Shown: positions 1 through 8,204, counted from the first letter of the stretch. The stretch is 33,371 bases of DNA from Spirochaetia bacterium (GCA_029857955.1 JAOUFY010000028.1:1-33371), one strand, 5' to 3'. Notes: generated by a model from the letters alone, not told the origin. Translations and numbers: made by a program.

Positions 1-102
1 TTAAGATGCAAATACTTCGAAGGTCGCTGGGCTGAATTCTGGGACAATATGAAATACCGAACTTTTCTAAATGGGGAAAATGCCTTTGACTTAGTCGTAT
101 GA
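1..102 (+). CDS. C-terminal end of an unidentified protein (partial)
   Basis: An open frame runs from the first base of the window to a TGA at 100-102. The visible 33 residues include FEGRWAEFWDNMKYRTF and end in NAFDLVV. I do not recognise the family, and the 5' part lies outside the window. It is followed by about 90 bases without a clear terminator before the RsbW-like gene, so co-transcription with that gene is possible but not shown. Reading frame and stop are direct observations. That it is a real gene end is inferred from its ordinary, non-biased amino-acid composition. Confidence 0.45.
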   Translation, partial: LRCKYFEGRWAEFWDNMKYRTFLNGENAFDLVV

Positions 103-194
103 TTTACTAAAAAGTAGCCGCTCCCACCAATTTAAAGGATATTTTATATTTTCAGAATTGACAGTATAAAAATTGCTTCCAGAGTGTCTATTGA

Positions 195-626
195 ATGAAC
201 GGATCTGAAAATGGATTGGATATTATCTTTGAAGAAGTAGTAAAAACAACGAATGATAATAGAATTAAACTTATCGAAGATACTATAAAATACTTCAATG
301 ATAACAGTATAGTCGTTAATCTTGACCATTATGAACTTTATTTAATTCTTGATGAAGCAATTAGCAATGCCATGGAACATGGAAACAAGTGGATTGTTGA
401 TAAACATGTTTTTTTACAAATAACTCGCCGCTCAGATGAAAAAGTTGAAATCAGTGTTAAAGATGAGGGTGATGGTTTTGATCCAAATCTTGTCCCGCTA
501 AATGTAGGTGAAAACAAGCCAATGGTATCTCGAGGACGTGGTATCATTATTATAAAAAAGTTTTGCGAGGTTTTTTGGAATAATATGGGAAATGAAATTC
601 GACTTTTATTATCAATTGCAGGATAA
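195..626 (+). CDS. RsbW-like anti-sigma factor / serine-protein kinase (HATPase)
   Basis: A 143-residue single-domain GHKL ATPase of the RsbW/SpoIIAB type, which in partner-switching systems binds a sigma factor or other target and phosphorylates a STAS-domain antagonist. The N-box is LDEAISNAMEHGN (about residues 52-64), the G1 box is DEGDGFDP (90-97) and the glycine-rich lid is SRGRGI (112-117). Length is normal for the family. The STAS gene follows after 13 bases, the usual pairing. The ATG is preceded directly by an in-frame TGA (192-194), so no earlier start is possible in this frame. There is no good Shine-Dalgarno sequence before it. No sigma factor or PP2C phosphatase gene is visible next to it, so the final target is unknown. 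Confidence 0.85.
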   Translation: MNGSENGLDIIFEEVVKTTNDNRIKLIEDTIKYFNDNSIVVNLDHYELYLILDEAISNAMEHGNKWIVDKHVFLQITRRSDEKVEISVKDEGDGFDPNLVPLNVGENKPMVSRGRGIIIIKKFCEVFWNNMGNEIRLLLSIAG

Positions 627-639
627 ATGGAGCAAATAA

Positions 640-957
640 ATGATAGCTGATGTTGAATTTATCCAAGATGCAGTAAAAATAAAAATTAACGAAACCAAGA
701 TTGATGGTCAAAATAGTATATTTGAGCTTTTGATTGAAAAAAAAATCTTAACTAAAAAAATTGAAAAAATTATAATTGATTTTGAAAATGTTATATATAT
801 AAACTCTCTAGGTATAGCTGAATTTATTTCTTTAATGAGATATTATTCTGAAAAAAGACCGAAAATGAAATATAAATTTATTAATGTCGATAAAAAAATT
901 TCAAAAATATTTAAAATGATTGAATTAGACAATATTGCTGATATTGAGTCAAAATAA
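640..957 (+). CDS. STAS-domain anti-sigma factor antagonist
   Basis: A 105-residue SpoIIAA/RsbV-like STAS protein. The central segment has beta strand IIIDFENVIYI followed by NSLGIAEFI. Ser56 in that loop aligns with the serine that RsbW-type kinases phosphorylate in this family (usual form DSSGLG). The preceding gene encodes such a kinase 13 bases upstream, and GGAG at 629-632 sits 7 bases before the ATG, so the two are probably one operon and a phospho-switch pair. The gene is rich in Lys, Ile and Asn, in line with the AT-rich context. It ends 8 bases before the convergent helicase gene. The STAS assignment is firm; what it regulates is not visible. Confidence 0.82.
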   Translation: MIADVEFIQDAVKIKINETKIDGQNSIFELLIEKKILTKKIEKIIIDFENVIYINSLGIAEFISLMRYYSEKRPKMKYKFINVDKKISKIFKMIELDNIADIESK

Positions 958-965
958 ATTATTCA

Positions 966-3287
966 TTAAACTTTCTCAAGGCGTGTATATTTTAAAATAA
1001 ACTTTCTTGTTTTGTTGTCATTAAAAAAAATATGGACTTTGCTTGCATCGCCTGATCCTTCAATTTTAAAAATTTTACCTATACCAAAATTTGGATGACG
1101 CACTTTATCTCCGGAATGAAACCCGCCGGCAGGTTGTGAAGGCTCAACATTAACTTTATTCCCGATTAATCCAGGAAATTGTTCACTTGTATTTTTAGAA
1201 GGGAAGGATTTTGAATAAGTATCCGCTGAAGATTTTGTTTTTTGATTAAACTTGTTGCTATAGCCGATTGAACCGGAAGAAGGATATTTTTTTGCTCCAA
1301 ACGAGGCTCTGTCAGTTGCAGACTCAGATCTGTCAAAATGTTCAAGTAAGCCCTCACCTATGGTTGAAAGAAATATTGACGGCTTCATTTGTTGTACAAA
1401 ACCCATCATCATTCGTTTTTTGGCTCGGGTTAAAAACAATTGCCGTCGTGCCCTGGTTATCGCTACGTATAAAAGTCGGCGTTCCTCTTCGCCTTCATCG
1501 TCTTTATTTGCAGATAAAAAATGTGGAAACAATCCTTCATCGAGACCAACAACAAAAACCGTATCAAACTCCAGACCTTTGGCGTTATGAACTGTCATTA
1601 GACATACATCATCGCCAGTTTCTTCTATATCACTCGTATTGCTAAACAAAGAAATCTCCTGTAAATAATCATTTAACAATGAATCCGGATGAACTCTTTG
1701 AAAAGAAATCATAGAGTTTTTTAATTCCAGTATGTTTTCTATTCTTGCAGTACCTAAAAGACGATCTTCTTCTTCAAGGACAGATCTTAATCCGGATTGA
1801 TCAAGTAAATCTTCTACAAGCATTCCAAAATCAATTTTACGAAGAATTTTAGCTCGCATTTCTTTCATCCATTCATGGAGTTCAATAATGCTCGCTACTG
1901 CTTTTTTATTTAAAGATGATTCTTCAATTTTGGCAAAAATCATAAAAAAGTCAAGAGTTGAATTTGATTCATAGTTTAGTTTATTTCTAAAATCCAGTAA
2001 CTGCTCAATTGATTTGTCACCAATTCCTCTTGAAGGGTTATTGATAAGACGAATCAAAGCGGCTTCGTCATAGGGATTTACGAGAAAACGCAAATAAGCC
2101 AGAAGATCTTTTACTTCTTTACGCCCAAAAAATGAGACACCACCAAATATAGTATATTTAATATTTTTTTGTAAAAGCGCTTCTTCAATAAGACGCGATT
2201 GAGAATTTACCCTGTAAAGTACTGCAATTTCCGAGGGACTGATACCCTGAGCAATTGATGCTTCAATTTGTTCGGCAACCATTTTGCTTTCATCAAAATC
2301 AGAATTTAAAATATGAAGTTCTGGAATTTTCCCGTCCTTTTCTTGCGTCCAAAGAGATTTTTCCATACGATTTTTGTTTTTTTGAATAACATCATTGGCC
2401 AGATTTAAAACGGCCTGGGTTGAACGGTAATTTTCTTCAAGCTTGACAGTCATTGCAGTTGGAAAATCCCGATTAAAATCAAGTATATTATTTATATCAG
2501 CTCCTCTCCATGTATAAATTGCCTGATCATCATCACCTACAACGCACAGGTTTTGTCGTGCTTGAGATAACAGGTGTATCAACATATATTGTGAATGGTT
2601 CGTGTCCTGGTACTCGTCGACAAGAAAATAGTGATATCGGCGATGAAAAGTTTCCAGTGATTCAGGAAAGGTTTGCATGATGGTAACAGTTTGATATAAG
2701 AGATCCGAAAAGTCCATTGCTCTGGATTCTATTTTTTTTTGTTCATAAAGATGGTAAACTTCCTGTAAAATATCGCCAAGTTCCATTTCTTCAAGATTTT
2801 GCTTTTCAGGCAAAAGATCCGGTGAAACAAGATTATCTTTAAATGAATTGATTTTTTGAGCAATGTACTTTACCTGGGTTTTTGTTAGTTTATCATGACC
2901 CAGTGATTTTAAAATTGCGTTGATGCAAGAGCCCTGATCTGAATCATCCCAGATGGTAAAGTCGCGAGGATAGTTGATGTATGCGGAAAGTTCTCGCAAA
3001 AGATAAAGTCCGAGAGAATGATAGGTTTTAACGATACAATCGAGAGCAGAGTTTCCGGCAATGTCGAGAACACGAGCCCTCATTTCCTGAGTAGACTTAT
3101 TTGTAAAAGTTACAGCAACAATACGCCCTGGTAAAACATGTTTTTCATGAATTAAGTAAGCAATGCGATGCACAATTGTGCGTGTTTTACCGCTACCGGC
3201 TCCAGCCAAAATAAGCACTGGCCCTTCGGTGTTTTGAACTGCTTCTTTTTGAGGAATATTAAGATCTTGAAAAATATCATGCGACAT
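966..3287 (-). CDS. pcrA: UvrD/PcrA-type superfamily 1A DNA helicase
   Basis: An ATP-dependent 3'-5' DNA helicase of the UvrD/PcrA/Rep group, acting in nucleotide-excision and mismatch repair and in clearing proteins from DNA. In order one sees the Q motif (NIPQKEAV), Walker A GAGSGKTRT, motif Ia VTFTNKS, motif II VDEYQDT, motif III GDDDQAIYTWRGA, motif IV ENYRST, motif V MTVHNAKGLEFD and motif VI YVAITRARRQL. The C-terminus GDKVRHPNFGIGKIF is the Tudor-like domain of PcrA/UvrD that binds RNA polymerase. The frame could open at a TTG at 3365, but that adds a hydrophobic stretch not found in helicases. The ATG at 3287 gives MSHDIFQDLN, which matches family N-termini, and a 773-residue protein. 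It diverges from lspA across about 150 bases. uvrD versus pcrA naming is arbitrary. Confidence 0.95.
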   Translation of the reverse strand: MSHDIFQDLNIPQKEAVQNTEGPVLILAGAGSGKTRTIVHRIAYLIHEKHVLPGRIVAVTFTNKSTQEMRARVLDIAGNSALDCIVKTYHSLGLYLLRELSAYINYPRDFTIWDDSDQGSCINAILKSLGHDKLTKTQVKYIAQKINSFKDNLVSPDLLPEKQNLEEMELGDILQEVYHLYEQKKIESRAMDFSDLLYQTVTIMQTFPESLETFHRRYHYFLVDEYQDTNHSQYMLIHLLSQARQNLCVVGDDDQAIYTWRGADINNILDFNRDFPTAMTVKLEENYRSTQAVLNLANDVIQKNKNRMEKSLWTQEKDGKIPELHILNSDFDESKMVAEQIEASIAQGISPSEIAVLYRVNSQSRLIEEALLQKNIKYTIFGGVSFFGRKEVKDLLAYLRFLVNPYDEAALIRLINNPSRGIGDKSIEQLLDFRNKLNYESNSTLDFFMIFAKIEESSLNKKAVASIIELHEWMKEMRAKILRKIDFGMLVEDLLDQSGLRSVLEEEDRLLGTARIENILELKNSMISFQRVHPDSLLNDYLQEISLFSNTSDIEETGDDVCLMTVHNAKGLEFDTVFVVGLDEGLFPHFLSANKDDEGEEERRLLYVAITRARRQLFLTRAKKRMMMGFVQQMKPSIFLSTIGEGLLEHFDRSESATDRASFGAKKYPSSGSIGYSNKFNQKTKSSADTYSKSFPSKNTSEQFPGLIGNKVNVEPSQPAGGFHSGDKVRHPNFGIGKIFKIEGSGDASKVHIFFNDNKTRKFILKYTRLEKV

Positions 3288-3436
3288 AAGCAATTTTATT
3301 TCACTAAAGACCTGTTGAAAAGTAATAAAAACAAATAAAAACCAAAAAACGGTTTTAAATAACAAAGTTTCAGATGGTTGAACGTATGAGTGCTAAAATT
3401 AAAAAGGTCATAGATTTTGTTAAATGGAGTAAAGTA

Positions 3437-3919
3437 ATGAGAAAAACAAATATCAAGGCAATGTTTATAATCTTTTTTGTCTGGGGAACGGACGTAGTAT
3501 CCAAGTATTTTATAGAAAAGAATTTTTCTGACGGCTCAACGTTACGTATTTTTGGAGATTACCTTCAGTTTAGACTTGTGTACAATACTGGCGGTGTTTT
3601 TGGTATTTTTCAAAATAATGCAATGATTTTTCACATTTTAAGCGGTATTGCTATTTTATTTCTACTTATTTATTATTTAAGATCTACATATGAAGACGTT
3701 TTTTTTAACATAGCTATTTATTTTGTTCTTGGCGGAGCCCTGGGAAACTTTACAGATCGTTTTTTTAGAAAAGGAGTTGTTGATTTTATTGATATGGGAT
3801 TTGGCATAAATCGATGGCCAACCTATAATGTTGCCGATGCATTTATCAGTATTGGCGCTATTGCTCTTTTAATCTCTTTTTACCTTTCAGAAAAAAATAA
3901 TGTTAAAAAAGTAACATAA
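3437..3919 (+). CDS. lspA: Lipoprotein signal peptidase (signal peptidase II)
   Basis: An inner-membrane aspartyl protease that removes signal peptides from prolipoproteins. With the start used here it is 160 residues, the normal family length. Four membrane segments are visible. Asp19 (WGTDVVSK), VYNTGGVFGIF (the family's NxGAAF block, here with GGV), GNFTDR, VVDFIDMG (catalytic Asp116) and YNVADAF (catalytic Asp134) are all present. The start at 3437 is set by GGAG at 3426-3429, 7 bases upstream; the open frame reaches back to 3374, but that would add 21 unusual residues. rluD follows after 8 bases, a common lspA-rluD arrangement. The lipoproteins PstS and the six-heme cytochrome in this window are expected substrates. 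Confidence 0.95.
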   Translation: MRKTNIKAMFIIFFVWGTDVVSKYFIEKNFSDGSTLRIFGDYLQFRLVYNTGGVFGIFQNNAMIFHILSGIAILFLLIYYLRSTYEDVFFNIAIYFVLGGALGNFTDRFFRKGVVDFIDMGFGINRWPTYNVADAFISIGAIALLISFYLSEKNNVKKVT

Positions 3920-3927
3920 TTATACCA

Positions 3928-4896
3928 GTGGATCTTGAATTTACGCTTCATCCCGACACAAGATTAGATGCTGGAATTGCTATGGAATACCCTGAGCAAT
4001 TTTCAAGAACACTGGTTCAAAAATTAATTAAAAATGGCAATGTCATTGTAAATGGAAAGGTTTGCGAAAAAGCATCTTTAAAATCCGAAATTCCTTTAAC
4101 TGTAATCATTCATTATGACCCGCCGCAGGAATATACATTAAAGGGTAATAATGAATTTTCGGTTCCGGTTTTATATGAAGACGATCATCTTGCCATCATT
4201 CACAAACCGTCGGGAATGACAGTACACCCCGGCGCAGGAACTAAAGAAGATACATTGGTGCATATATTACTTTCGCAAATTGAAAATCTTTCTGACGGAT
4301 CCGACATACACAGACCTGGAATTGTTCACCGCCTGGATAGAGAAACCGAGGGTTTAATGATCATCGCTAAAACCAATCAGGCTCATTTTATACTTGCAGA
4401 GGCATTTGCGCAAAGAAAAATCATAAAAGAATACCATGCCTGGGTATGGGACCAAACCGAATCATTTAAGGAAATATCAGGTTTTATTGGACGACATCCC
4501 AAAGAACGAAAAAAAATGCTGTTTGAATTTTCTCCGTTGGACGATACTTACAAAACTGCCGTTATGAATTATGAAACCGTTGATTCAAATGATTATTTTT
4601 CTCTTTTAAAAATAAATCTTCAAACAGGAAGAACGCACCAGATTAGAGCAACACTTGCAAAACTAAATCATCCTGTTTTAGGCGACCTTGTTTATTCAAA
4701 CTTCTCTCGTAAACTTGAAAAAACCGGTATTAATGCAGAACAAAAACAAAATATCATAATTGGGGGGCTTTATTTAATTGCTTCGCATTTAAAATTTAAA
4801 CATCCTATAACAAACATAGAGCTTGATTTTAAATTGCCTTTGCCGGAAAAATTTCTTTACATAAAATCTATTTTTTTCAATACAAGAAATAATTAA
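3928..4896 (+). CDS. rluD: RluA/RluD-family 23S rRNA pseudouridine synthase
   Basis: Converts specific uridines of 23S rRNA to pseudouridine. An S4-like RNA-binding domain covers about residues 10-70. The catalytic domain has VLYEDDHLAIIHKPSGM and the signature HRPGIVHRLDRETEGL with catalytic Asp137, then LQTGRTHQIR and HPVLGDLVY. Total length, 322 residues, is normal. The start is GTG at 3928, 8 bases after the lspA stop; a stop at 3904 limits upstream options and there is no clear Shine-Dalgarno sequence, so translation is probably coupled to lspA. The family is certain. RluD rather than RluC or another paralogue is inferred from the S4 domain and the lspA linkage. Confidence 0.92.
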   Translation: MDLEFTLHPDTRLDAGIAMEYPEQFSRTLVQKLIKNGNVIVNGKVCEKASLKSEIPLTVIIHYDPPQEYTLKGNNEFSVPVLYEDDHLAIIHKPSGMTVHPGAGTKEDTLVHILLSQIENLSDGSDIHRPGIVHRLDRETEGLMIIAKTNQAHFILAEAFAQRKIIKEYHAWVWDQTESFKEISGFIGRHPKERKKMLFEFSPLDDTYKTAVMNYETVDSNDYFSLLKINLQTGRTHQIRATLAKLNHPVLGDLVYSNFSRKLEKTGINAEQKQNIIIGGLYLIASHLKFKHPITNIELDFKLPLPEKFLYIKSIFFNTRNN

Positions 4897-4908
4897 CCAA
4901 ATCTTAAC
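4893..4908 (+). promoter_or_regulatory. Pho-box-like direct repeat (TTAAC x2, 11-bp period)
   Basis: TTAACC at 4893-4898 and TTAACA at 4904-4909 lie exactly 11 bases apart, the helical spacing used by PhoB/PhoP-type response regulators. The first copy overlaps the rluD stop codon. The next gene is pstS, the classic Pho-regulated gene, about 108 bases downstream. The sequence is directly seen. The regulatory role is inferred; the motif is closer to the TTAAC-type boxes known from cyanobacteria and Gram-positives than to the enterobacterial CTGTCAT box. Confidence 0.4.
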
Positions 4909-4979
4909 AATTTCGTTGTTATAAATTAATAAATTGTTATTAAAATACATTTATTAAATTAAAAAATTGGTGGTTATTT

Positions 4980-4985
4980 TATAAT
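4980..4985 (+). promoter_or_regulatory. Putative -10 element of the pstS promoter
   Basis: A perfect TATAAT lies 30 bases upstream of the pstS ATG. No good -35 box is found 16-18 bases upstream, where the sequence is a plain A/T run; this would fit an activator-dependent promoter. It is followed by an AAGGAG ribosome-binding site at 5005-5010. Confidence 0.45.
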
Positions 4986-5015
4986 TATCGATTTAAGGTT
5001 AACTAAGGAGTTTCT

Positions 5016-5888
5016 ATGAAAAAACGTAATTTATTGCTAAGGTTGTTGGTCGTAAGTATAATTTCAGGCCTTACACTGTTTACAACTGAGTGCAAAAGAG
5101 GTGGCGACAACTCATTAAAAATCGCAGGATCCGATACTATGGTTCAATTATCTCAAAAACTGGCTCAGGCCTATATGAAAGATAATCCAGGTGAATCCGT
5201 TTCAGTTCAAGGCGGAGGCAGCGGAACTGGAATCGCGGCACTGTTAAACGAATCAATTCATGTTGCCGATGCATCAAGGACCATGAAAGACAAAGAGTGG
5301 GAACTTGCTAAATCTAAAAACATCAGCATTAAAGAACATGTAATTGCTTTAGATGCAATGTCAGTGGTTATCAATCCAGATAATCCTGCAGTAAAACTTA
5401 CCATTGAGCAATTGAGCGATATTTTTTCAGGTAAAGTTAAAAACTGGAAAGAGGTTGGCGGTAAAGATGCTCCCATTTTAGCGATTTCCAGAGAAAATAA
5501 CTCAGGAACGCACGTTTACTTTAAAGAAGAAGTGTTAAGAAAAGGCGATTCGAAGTCAACACTTGAATTTGGAAAAGACATCACTTATGCCGTTTCATCA
5601 CAACAAATTGTAGATCAGATAAAGGCAAATAAAAATGCTATCGGTTATGTTGGTATGGGTTGGGTAAATAAAGATGTTAAAGCTGTTTCAGTTTTAAATG
5701 AAAAAGATAAAAAGTATTACGAGCCAACTATGGAAAATGCAATGGCTAAAAAATATCCATTGTCTAGAACGCTTCAAATGTATGTTAATGAAAAATTCAA
5801 TGAAAAAGCTATGAAATTTATAAACTATGCATTGAGCGAAAAAGGTGAAGGGATCGTAAAAGAATTGGGATTTATTCCAAATAAATAA
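5016..5888 (+). CDS. pstS: Phosphate ABC transporter substrate-binding lipoprotein PstS
   Basis: Periplasmic phosphate-binding protein that feeds the PstCAB importer. The 290-residue product starts with a KKR n-region and hydrophobic core followed by LFTTEC; Cys26 is the likely lipidation site, with an unusual Glu at -1 as tolerated by loose lipoboxes. Phosphate-contacting motifs are present: AGSDTM, GGGSGTGI and SRENNSGTH. AAGGAG sits 5 bases before the ATG. The gene is followed by an OprO/OprP-like porin instead of pstCAB, which must be elsewhere. Pho-box-like repeats and a TATAAT precede it. The family is clear; phosphate as ligand is known for the family and supported by the porin neighbour. 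Confidence 0.93.
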   Translation: MKKRNLLLRLLVVSIISGLTLFTTECKRGGDNSLKIAGSDTMVQLSQKLAQAYMKDNPGESVSVQGGGSGTGIAALLNESIHVADASRTMKDKEWELAKSKNISIKEHVIALDAMSVVINPDNPAVKLTIEQLSDIFSGKVKNWKEVGGKDAPILAISRENNSGTHVYFKEEVLRKGDSKSTLEFGKDITYAVSSQQIVDQIKANKNAIGYVGMGWVNKDVKAVSVLNEKDKKYYEPTMENAMAKKYPLSRTLQMYVNEKFNEKAMKFINYALSEKGEGIVKELGFIPNK

Positions 5889-6022
5889 ATTTACTCATGT
5901 TGGGAGCGGGGTGTTTAAATCCAAACACCACCGTTCACCCGACTAAGAGCGCGTCCAAAATCCATGGATGGGTTTTTGGGCACTCTCTAAGTAAAATTTT
6001 TAAAATTAAAAAAGGAAAAAAG
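5889..6022 (+). other. Structured, GC-richer spacer between pstS and the porin gene
   Basis: This 134-base spacer is markedly more G+C-rich than its surroundings. It holds a perfect hairpin GGTGTTT/AAACACC (5910-5916 with 5923-5929, 6-base loop) and a weaker pairing CCAAAA/TTTTGG (5955-5960 with 5974-5979) around a CCATGG core. Neither arm is followed by a T-run, so neither is a convincing intrinsic terminator. It may tune transcription or mRNA stability between the two genes. The frame of the porin runs through it, but the signal peptide and ribosome-binding site place the porin start at 6023. Confidence 0.4.
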
Positions 6023-7327
6023 ATGAAAATGAACAAAATTTTAACAGGTGCGCTCTTTGTAATGATCAGCGCCGCTTCAGTGTTTTCTGCAGATGAGCCG
6101 GTAAAGGCTGATGCTGTAGATAAAAAAGATACAAATACAACAGAAAAAAAAGATGATAGCAGTTTTGAAGTAAAAGCATTGATTCAAGTTCGTGCAGTTT
6201 CAGGCCAGGCAAATTCCGGTTTTGCAACGCCACTGGCGCCAGGTCAAACTTATTCAAATACAACAACACAAAATGACTTTCAGTCTGTTGATTTTAACTT
6301 TAGAAGACTTCGTTTGGCAGCTGATTATCAAATTAACAAAATGGTAGGCGCCGTATTGGATCTCAAAGGTGAAAACCTGATTGGTCAACCAACAGCCGCG
6401 ACAACTAAAATCGGCGGTATACAAGAAGCTATCGTATGGTTTAAGCCCGGATTTTTAGGAACAACGATTAAAGCAGGTCAATTTAAATTGCCATTTAGCC
6501 GTGAACTGGCAAGTTCTTCAACAAACCATATATTTGCTGAGTCTTCCTATGTTACAAGTTTAATACAGGAAAATGACATCGGTTTATACCTAATGACCCA
6601 ACCATTGGAATTAATGGGAAATAACTGGGGTAAAAAACTTGACATCATGCTGTCGTTAACAAACGGCGATGGAGCTGCAGATGTTGGAAACGGCGCCAAA
6701 AAAGCTGAATTTAATGGAAACCCTGGAACATTGGCTAAAATGCTCAACTGGAGAGTTCAAATCAATCCATTCGGCGGACCAGAAAAAGATGGTAAAGAAA
6801 TGTCATGGAAAGACGGAGAAGAAATTTTCAGCGACAAAATGCTTTTATCTCTAGGCGCAGCGGGAGCATACACCAGCTGGGAAGGTCAACAAGGCAAACC
6901 CTTGGGTACGGATGCTTTTTCATCAGGCAAGCCTTTACACGCACATACTTTTGATGCAACTTTTTTTGGATACGGCATCTATCTTAACGGTGAATACACG
7001 TTTACTTCCGGTAATAACGTGGTTGCTTACCAAACTTACCAGGCATCGTTAGGCTATAATTTAAAATTAGGTTCAATGTATCTCATGCCGGTTGTAAGAT
7101 ATGATTATCAACAATCAGACGCCAATAAAAATAGTGTAATTGACGACAGCGAAAAACAAAGCAGCTTATGGATTGGCGCGGATTTATTCGCCATAAAACA
7201 TAATCTCAAGTTTCAGGCTTTTTACAACATTTTAAATAATGCTGCATCTAGTAAAGATGCAACCAAAGCATTGGGTAAAAACGTTATTTACTTTCAAATT
7301 CAATCCGCTTTCGGTAAAAAAGTTTAA
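6023..7327 (+). CDS. Phosphate/polyphosphate-type outer-membrane porin (OprO/OprP family)
   Basis: A 434-residue beta-barrel of the Porin_O_P type. The signal peptide MKMNKILTGALFVMISAASVFSA is followed by an acidic/lysine-rich linker and then barrel sequence. FNFRRLRLAADYQINKM, an EAIVWFKP strand and TIKAGQFKLPFSRE are typical of the family's N-terminal strands, and the protein ends in short amphipathic strands (IYFQIQSAFGKKV). AAAGGAA at 6011-6017 sets the ATG at 6023; the open frame extends to 5897, but those residues lack a signal peptide. Position directly behind pstS suggests entry of phosphate or polyphosphate across the outer membrane. Substrate selectivity cannot be read from the sequence alone. 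Confidence 0.78.
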   Translation: MKMNKILTGALFVMISAASVFSADEPVKADAVDKKDTNTTEKKDDSSFEVKALIQVRAVSGQANSGFATPLAPGQTYSNTTTQNDFQSVDFNFRRLRLAADYQINKMVGAVLDLKGENLIGQPTAATTKIGGIQEAIVWFKPGFLGTTIKAGQFKLPFSRELASSSTNHIFAESSYVTSLIQENDIGLYLMTQPLELMGNNWGKKLDIMLSLTNGDGAADVGNGAKKAEFNGNPGTLAKMLNWRVQINPFGGPEKDGKEMSWKDGEEIFSDKMLLSLGAAGAYTSWEGQQGKPLGTDAFSSGKPLHAHTFDATFFGYGIYLNGEYTFTSGNNVVAYQTYQASLGYNLKLGSMYLMPVVRYDYQQSDANKNSVIDDSEKQSSLWIGADLFAIKHNLKFQAFYNILNNAASSKDATKALGKNVIYFQIQSAFGKKV

Positions 7328-7331
7328 TTAT

Positions 7332-7364
7332 AAAAAGGCAGGTGCGCAGGCATCTGCCTTTTTT
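7332..7364 (+). terminator. Rho-independent terminator of the pstS-porin unit
   Basis: A 13-bp stem (7332-7344 pairs with 7351-7363, one G-U pair, core GGCAGGTG/CATCTGCC) with a 6-base loop and a run of six Ts (7359-7364). It starts 4 bases after the porin stop. The A-run on the left arm means it could also work on the opposite strand. Confidence 0.88.
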
Positions 7365-7403
7365 CGCGCTTTACAGTCCATCGTGGATTTTTTTTCATTA
7401 ATA

Positions 7404-7452
7404 AGGGGCAAGTCTGCCCCTATGCAGGTACACGGTACCTGCCTACCCCGAC
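7404..7452 (+). repeat. Modular palindromic repeat, unit A
   Basis: Head hairpin AGGGGCA-AGTC-TGCCCCT (7404-7421), a private middle hairpin GCAGGTAC-ACG-GTACCTGC (7424-7442, perfect 8-bp stem) and tail ACCCCGAC (7445-7452). The first 21 bases from 7401 are identical to those of unit B at 13391. It lies between the porin terminator and the HPP gene. It is noncoding and one of five related units in this window. Confidence 0.75.
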
Positions 7453-7481
7453 GCTATTTCGAGGTACATTAAGGGTTTAAT

Positions 7482-8204
7482 ATGAAAAATGAAAAAATAA
7501 CTGGCGAACTAAATCTTACAACAGAAGAAATCGAAGAAGCAATGAGTGATATGGATGGTTTTATTGACATCACTCCCGATGATTTTTCAAAAATTTATCA
7601 TCTTGCTTATAAAAAAGCAAGTGAAAAATCACAAGAACGTACTCTTAAAGCTCCTGTACCAGAAAAATCTGCATTTATTAAATGGCTGCGCCCGATCAGC
7701 GAACCGGCTCCAAGGGTTCATTTTAAAGATATTGCCTGGTCCTGGTTTTCAGCGCTCATCGGTATCGGACTTGTTTCCTGGCTTCATTATGGTTGGTTTA
7801 GCAGTCAGGATTTAATCTTGATCGTCGGTTCCTTTGGAGCTTCTGCAGTTTTAATTTATGGAGCAATAAAAAGTCCGTTGGCTCAACCAAGAAACTTTAT
7901 TGGAGGTCACCTTGTTTCTTCATTAGCCGGTGTTTTGTCATGGCAGTTATTTTCAAATTCGCCATGGTTTGCAGCTGGGTTTGCGGTAGCAACTGCTATT
8001 GCTTTTATGCACCTGACAAGAACTGTACATCCGCCAGGCGGAGCAACAGCATTGATCGCGGTTATCGGCGGCGAAAGTATTCATAAGCTAGGTTTTGGCT
8101 ATATGTTATTACCTGTACTAAGCGGCGCCTTGATTATGCTTGTGGTTGCCTTAATTTTAAACAATGTGGTTAAATGGAGAAAATATCCAGAGTTTTGGTT
8201 ATAA
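7482..8204 (+). CDS. HPP-family integral membrane protein
   Basis: A 240-residue protein. Residues 1-60 are soluble, with DMDGFIDITPDDFSKIYHLA, a segment also seen in front of HPP or CBS modules. Four or more membrane segments follow. The HPP core shows GSFGASAVLIYGA, SPLAQPRNFIGGHLVSSLAG and the family signature TVHPPGGATALIAVIGG. Plant chloroplast and cyanobacterial members have been linked to nitrite transport; whether that holds here is unknown. AAGGG at 7471-7475 lies 6 bases before the ATG. No CBS domain is fused. The downstream gene is convergent, so this is probably a single-gene transcript, separated from the porin by a terminator and repeat unit A. Confidence 0.85.
   Translation: MKNEKITGELNLTTEEIEEAMSDMDGFIDITPDDFSKIYHLAYKKASEKSQERTLKAPVPEKSAFIKWLRPISEPAPRVHFKDIAWSWFSALIGIGLVSWLHYGWFSSQDLILIVGSFGASAVLIYGAIKSPLAQPRNFIGGHLVSSLAGVLSWQLFSNSPWFAAGFAVATAIAFMHLTRTVHPPGGATALIAVIGGESIHKLGFGYMLLPVLSGALIMLVVALILNNVVKWRKYPEFWL

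Noticed and set aside
158-163. TTGACA as -35 box of the RsbW-like gene
   Set aside because: No -10-like sequence lies 16-18 bases downstream; the region there reads AGAGTG.
3288-3365. N-terminal extension of the helicase from a TTG start
   Set aside because: It would add a 26-residue hydrophobic leader that helicases do not have; the ATG at 3287 matches the family start.
5897-6022. Porin start at 5897
   Set aside because: The extra 42 residues come from the folded spacer; the signal peptide and ribosome-binding site point to 6023.
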